64,000 nucleotides of DNA from Alviniconcha marisindica. Its lineage: Eukaryota; Mollusca; Gastropoda; Provannidae. The position numbers and the translations under genes were made by a program. The stretch is taken from NCBI GenBank assembly GCA_018857735.1, contig JABMCL010000658.1, forward strand, positions 307,501-371,500. The letters are read 5' to 3'. Each line of letters begins with the position of its first letter. Position 1 is the stretch's first letter. Below, one piece after another: positions 61,406-64,000 of this stretch. The notes below the pieces were generated by a model, which searched no databases, had not been told where the DNA came from, and saw only the letters and a program-made list of their open reading frames with translations.

Positions 61406-62240
61406 TTAAAGGACAAGTCCAAGGTTAGGGGTGATTTTTGACACGATTTCCATTAAAGCTCGCTGAGAACGATGATGTCGGTGTAACTGTGATCTGAGGG
61501 TTATAAATGCACAAAAAAAGGTATTTTCTGTTATACCGAAAGTGTCGCCATGACGTCCAAATCACGTGACCATATGCCTACTACGTCACTCTGGGGAGTC
61601 GCTGCAAAATGGCCAACTCGAGCTCCGAAGACGAAAGTGATACTTTGCCCGAGAGACCCACAAGGATACAGCCGTATCAGTTTGAGCCTGTCAGGCAGGA
61701 TTTTGAAAGAGTACTGGAACATCGTGTCAGCTTCGAAGCAAACCCGTGCGGTATTCCATGGAGTTTGCGAAATCGCACTCACTGAAGTGCTCGCTACACA
61801 AATGGGCGTGATGCGCGTAGCAAGAAAGTCAGCTCGTTTGAATTGTATAAATTTAATCCACTTTCGCCTCACTGCGGGTCGATTGCGGGGAGCTCGTGCA
61901 TTGTTATACCTGGGTTCGTCTGCTAATTGTTACAGTTCGCGGCAACACAGTAGGCCGGCATAGTTAACTTTTTGTCGACCACACGCATACACAGTTTACT
62001 GAAGAATCTAAGATGGCAACCGCACTGACTCCCCAGACTGATGTCACTTCCAGGAAAGTCACGTGACTGATGGAGAACCTGAGACTAGTCTGGCCAGCCT
62101 ACAGAAAATAAAATTGATTAAAAACCCAATTAAACATTTATTTTTATTTTTTATTTCATTAAATCTGAAACTAGTGACTCATTTGTCAATCATTTCGATG
62201 GTCATTTTTCATACTTAAAAACCTTGGACTTTTACTTTAA
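61406..62240 (+). mobile_element. TTAA-flanked DNA transposon with 17-bp inverted ends
   Basis: TTAA at 61406-61409 and 62237-62240 bound an 827-bp element. The left end AGGACAAGTCCAAGGTT matches the reverse complement of the right end, AGTAAAAGTCCAAGGTT, at 15 of 17 bases. TTAA duplication is the piggyBac habit, though the ends lack the usual CCC. It lies in the THADA intron between 62457 and 60930. No transposase is seen, so it is non-autonomous or has captured sequence. Confidence 0.75.
61609..61785 (+). CDS. 58-residue ORF in the transposon, P2X7-C-like N-terminus
   Basis: ATG at 61609 opens MANSSSEDESDTLPERPTRI then QPYQFEPVRQDFERVLEHRV and stops at 61783-61785. An acidic Ser-rich start followed by R-I-(Q/R)-PYQFEP is how many invertebrate and fish proteins with a P2X7 intracellular-like zinc domain begin; these are often found in repeat copies. 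The zinc-binding part is not visible here, so this may be a first exon or a truncated copy. ACGTGAC and TACGTCAC boxes lie just upstream. The family link is from memory of the motif and is tentative. Confidence 0.35.
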   Translation: MANSSSEDESDTLPERPTRIQPYQFEPVRQDFERVLEHRVSFEANPCGIPWSLRNRTH

Positions 62241-62457
62241 GTACTTCTGCCATGATGACTTTTCAACCTTCGCCTTGACACAAATGACAATGAAAAAAAA
62301 AAGATGAAAAAAAGTGGTCATGAATTGTCTGACACAGTCGAAAGTGCACCTTAAGTGACAATTAACCCATGCCTGAACCACACAACTCTTACCACCCACA
62401 GGCATGGTTTTACCCAAGGGACGGCAGACATCATTCAACACAGACATGAAGCAGTAC
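62241..62457. other. THADA intron or extended exon 3' part
   Basis: If the preceding exon carries a missing base, 62414-62457 (or 62393-62457) is coding. Otherwise it is intron with an A-rich tract (62288-62315). Confidence 0.4.
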
Positions 62458-62840
62458 CTCTGCATCTCCTTTCCCCAGCCTCCGCCCAGCAGGTCATCAG
62501 AGACTGCAGCACGGCCAGGTGCACCTCGTATGCCTCGAAGCCCAGCAGCCTCAGGATCGTCTCCTCCGCTGTCGCCCCTTCCCTTTGGCGAAAGCACAAA
62601 TACTTCATGGCCAGCGTTGCCACGCAGCCCAGGAACTGGGACAGGAAGGGCATGTGGGGGCTGTAAGGGGGAGTGGGCTGCGACGTTTCCGAGCTCAGGA
62701 CGTCCATGAGGTGTTGGGTGATGGCGTGAAGGCTGTGCTGGTCACTGTCAGGCAGAGAGGTCGCCACAGGCGTGGTGCCGGAAAGGATGAGGTCTGTCAC
62801 GTCCAGGGCCACCTTCCTCGTGCACAAGCACGGGTTTTGC
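62458..62840 (-). CDS. THADA: THADA-family protein, large coding exon, possible frameshift at 3' end
   Basis: Acceptor TTTTTCAG, enters in phase 2, about 127 codons. Peptide includes QNPCLCTRKVALDVTDLILS, MPFLSQFLGCVATLAMKYLC, and LGFEAYEVHLAVLQSLMTCW. The (Y/F)EV(R/H)LAxLxxL block is a family hallmark. With donor GTACTG (exon end 62458) it leaves in phase 1. A stop follows in this frame soon after, but from the GGGG run at about 62471-62474 another frame reads KEMQRYCFMSVLNDVCRPLG to donors GTAAAA (62408-62413) or GTAAGA (62387-62392). A single missing G in that run would make the longer exon continuous. Confidence 0.8.
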
Positions 62841-63130
62841 CTGAAAAATAAATTTAAAAAAGTCATGATAGTAGTTGAAACATAATAATAACCACCCAAA
62901 GTGTGAAGGAAACTATCCAGCTAGTTATTCTCAAAGTCAGAAAATCCCTGGCCCCTCATTTTGACAAGAGAAGCTAAAATTCACAAACCTTCAGAGATTT
63001 CAGTCCATTTGTTAATTTTTCACAGGCATTCAAGGCCTTGAAAATGGCCAATCACTTTCCCCAAACTTTCAAAGACCGCAGGAAATTTGCTACACCACCC
63101 TATTTGAGAACAGCACTTTCGGAGGCTGAC

Positions 63131-63237
63131 CTGGAGATGAGCCAGATGACAGGCAGCCAGCCAGAGGCGCACACGGAGCCCAGCTTCCGCAGCAGTGGGC
63201 CACTCACATCAGCAGTCAGCAAGAGAAGATGGTACAC
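63131..63237 (-). CDS. THADA: THADA-family protein, coding exon
   Basis: Acceptor AAACCAG, 107 bases entering in phase 0 and leaving in phase 2, donor GTCAGC. Peptide: VYHLLLLTADVSGPLLRKLG SVCASGWLPVIWLIS. It continues directly from the HGILLQ motif of the exon before it. Confidence 0.86.
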
Positions 63238-63306
63238 CTGGTTTGAATTAAACCATCATAATAAGACAGGAGGAGGATTTGCACAGAACATCAACTATCA
63301 GAGAAA

Positions 63307-63402
63307 CACACACACACACGCACGCATGCACGCAAACACACACACTTAGCACACACATGCAAACATGCACACACACACACACATACACACACACACACAC
63401 AC
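63307..63402. repeat. (CA)n microsatellite with variants
   Basis: CA repeats broken by CGCACGCATGCACGCAAA and similar words, in a THADA intron. The remainder of 63238-63886 is AT-rich intron with no exon seen. Confidence 0.9.
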
Positions 63403-63886
63403 GTTGATTCAACACGTACAACCAATAACCACAATGTGCAGAGGAACTGCAACAACCTAGCAAGATAGAGGAGACAGAATCAAACCATTAAAAAAAAAAG
63501 TTCCACCCCAGCAGTGGCTGAAAATTGCCAACATTACTTTCTTCCTCAAAATCAATCGCCAGACTCATACCAGTATAAGACATAACACTCATCATTAATT
63601 ACCACACTGACTCATATTTTTTACGCGAAGCAAACATGATACAACAATGCACACACACAAAAAAGAAATACCACAAAAATCTGAGTGACGAAACCCCCAG
63701 TGAATACAGAATACAAAAAAATTATTGTCTATGAATAACATAGAAATTTGCCTTACGACTGCATAAAAGATACCAGTAAGATAACACACAGTATAATACA
63801 TAAGTACAAGATAAGATCAAAGATATAATGCAAATACCAGTAAAACAGCCTCATAGAGTCATACGCTACCTCCAAAGTGTTTGTAC

Positions 63887-64000
63887 CTGCAGCAAAATGC
63901 CGTGGATGTGACTCTGCGGCATTCTGGAGTCTGCGGTCAGCGGCTGCTTGGGCAGAGTGTCCAGCAGAGCGGTCAGCACAATGGTCAGCTGTTCTTTGCC
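63887..64000 (-). CDS. THADA: THADA-family protein, coding exon truncated by the window edge
   Basis: The exon runs off the right edge; the visible 38 codons end in phase 0 at donor GTACAA. Peptide: GKEQLTIVLTALLDTLPKQP then DSRMPQSHIHGILLQ. The N-x-(I/L/V)-HG-x-LLQ motif lies at the end of the DUF2428 core in THADA/Trm732 proteins and is the main basis for the family call. The N-terminal half of the protein lies to the right of this window. Confidence 0.85.

Noticed and set aside
61531..61963. Larger ORFs on both strands inside the TTAA element
   Set aside because: Neither shows a domain; the 58-codon frame with YQFEP is the only one with a recognisable motif.

Overview
This is eukaryotic, animal nuclear DNA. 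The genes are split into small exons with GT-AG introns, and most of the 64 kb is intron packed with microsatellites, minisatellites and short retroelements. The two proteins are of bilaterian type, and the tRNA-headed SINEs together with the very high simple-repeat load point to a mollusc, probably a marine gastropod. That assignment is inference, because no rRNA or mitochondrial marker is present.

Layout. Two protein genes lie on the minus strand, head to tail. (1) 2445-51413 holds the first four coding exons of an R7-family RGS protein (RGS7/RGS6 ortholog). Exon 1 is at 51309-51413, exon 2 at 16522-16618, exon 3 at 15207-15257 and exon 4 at 2445-2551. They encode the N-terminus and the whole DEP domain; the DHEX, GGL and RGS parts lie beyond the left edge. 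Intron 1 is about 34.7 kb. (2) 54260-64000 holds the last thirteen recognisable exons, about 700 residues, of a THADA-family protein (DUF2428/armadillo-like, the animal counterpart of yeast Trm732), ending with its stop codon at 54260-54262. Its 5' half lies beyond the right edge. The intergenic stretch (about 52.2-54.2 kb) should contain the RGS7 promoter and the THADA 3' UTR.

Repeats. RGS7 intron 1 and the flanking introns carry at least four SINE-like families. Family A has a tRNA-like head (6.4, 13.35 and 37.2 kb, plus headless copies at 2.1 and 18.3 kb). Family B is about 180 bp and often tandem, at 13.55, 21.9-22.6, 23.2 and 29.6 kb. Family C is known only from short tails at 12.0, 31.5 and 37.5 kb. 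Family D is a tRNA-headed copy at 49.2 kb. A and B share a core near GGTTTCTGTGGACGTTAAGC. A decayed L1/Tx1-like LINE lies at 43.2-44.95 kb. A TTAA-flanked DNA transposon with a short P2X7-C-like ORF sits inside a THADA intron (61.4-62.2 kb). Minisatellites of 70, 51, 97, 25, 40 and 46 bp are present; the 40- and 46-bp arrays begin exactly at THADA 3' splice sites and copy them.

How it fits together. The two genes have no known joint function: RGS7 is a GTPase activator for Gi/o signalling with Gbeta5, and THADA acts in tRNA position-32 methylation and calcium handling. I found no prokaryotic-style system, CRISPR array or functional tRNA/rRNA gene. The strongest candidates for something undescribed are the tandem SINE-B arrays, in which every unit is bounded by the same target-site sequence, and the minisatellites that amplify splice acceptors.
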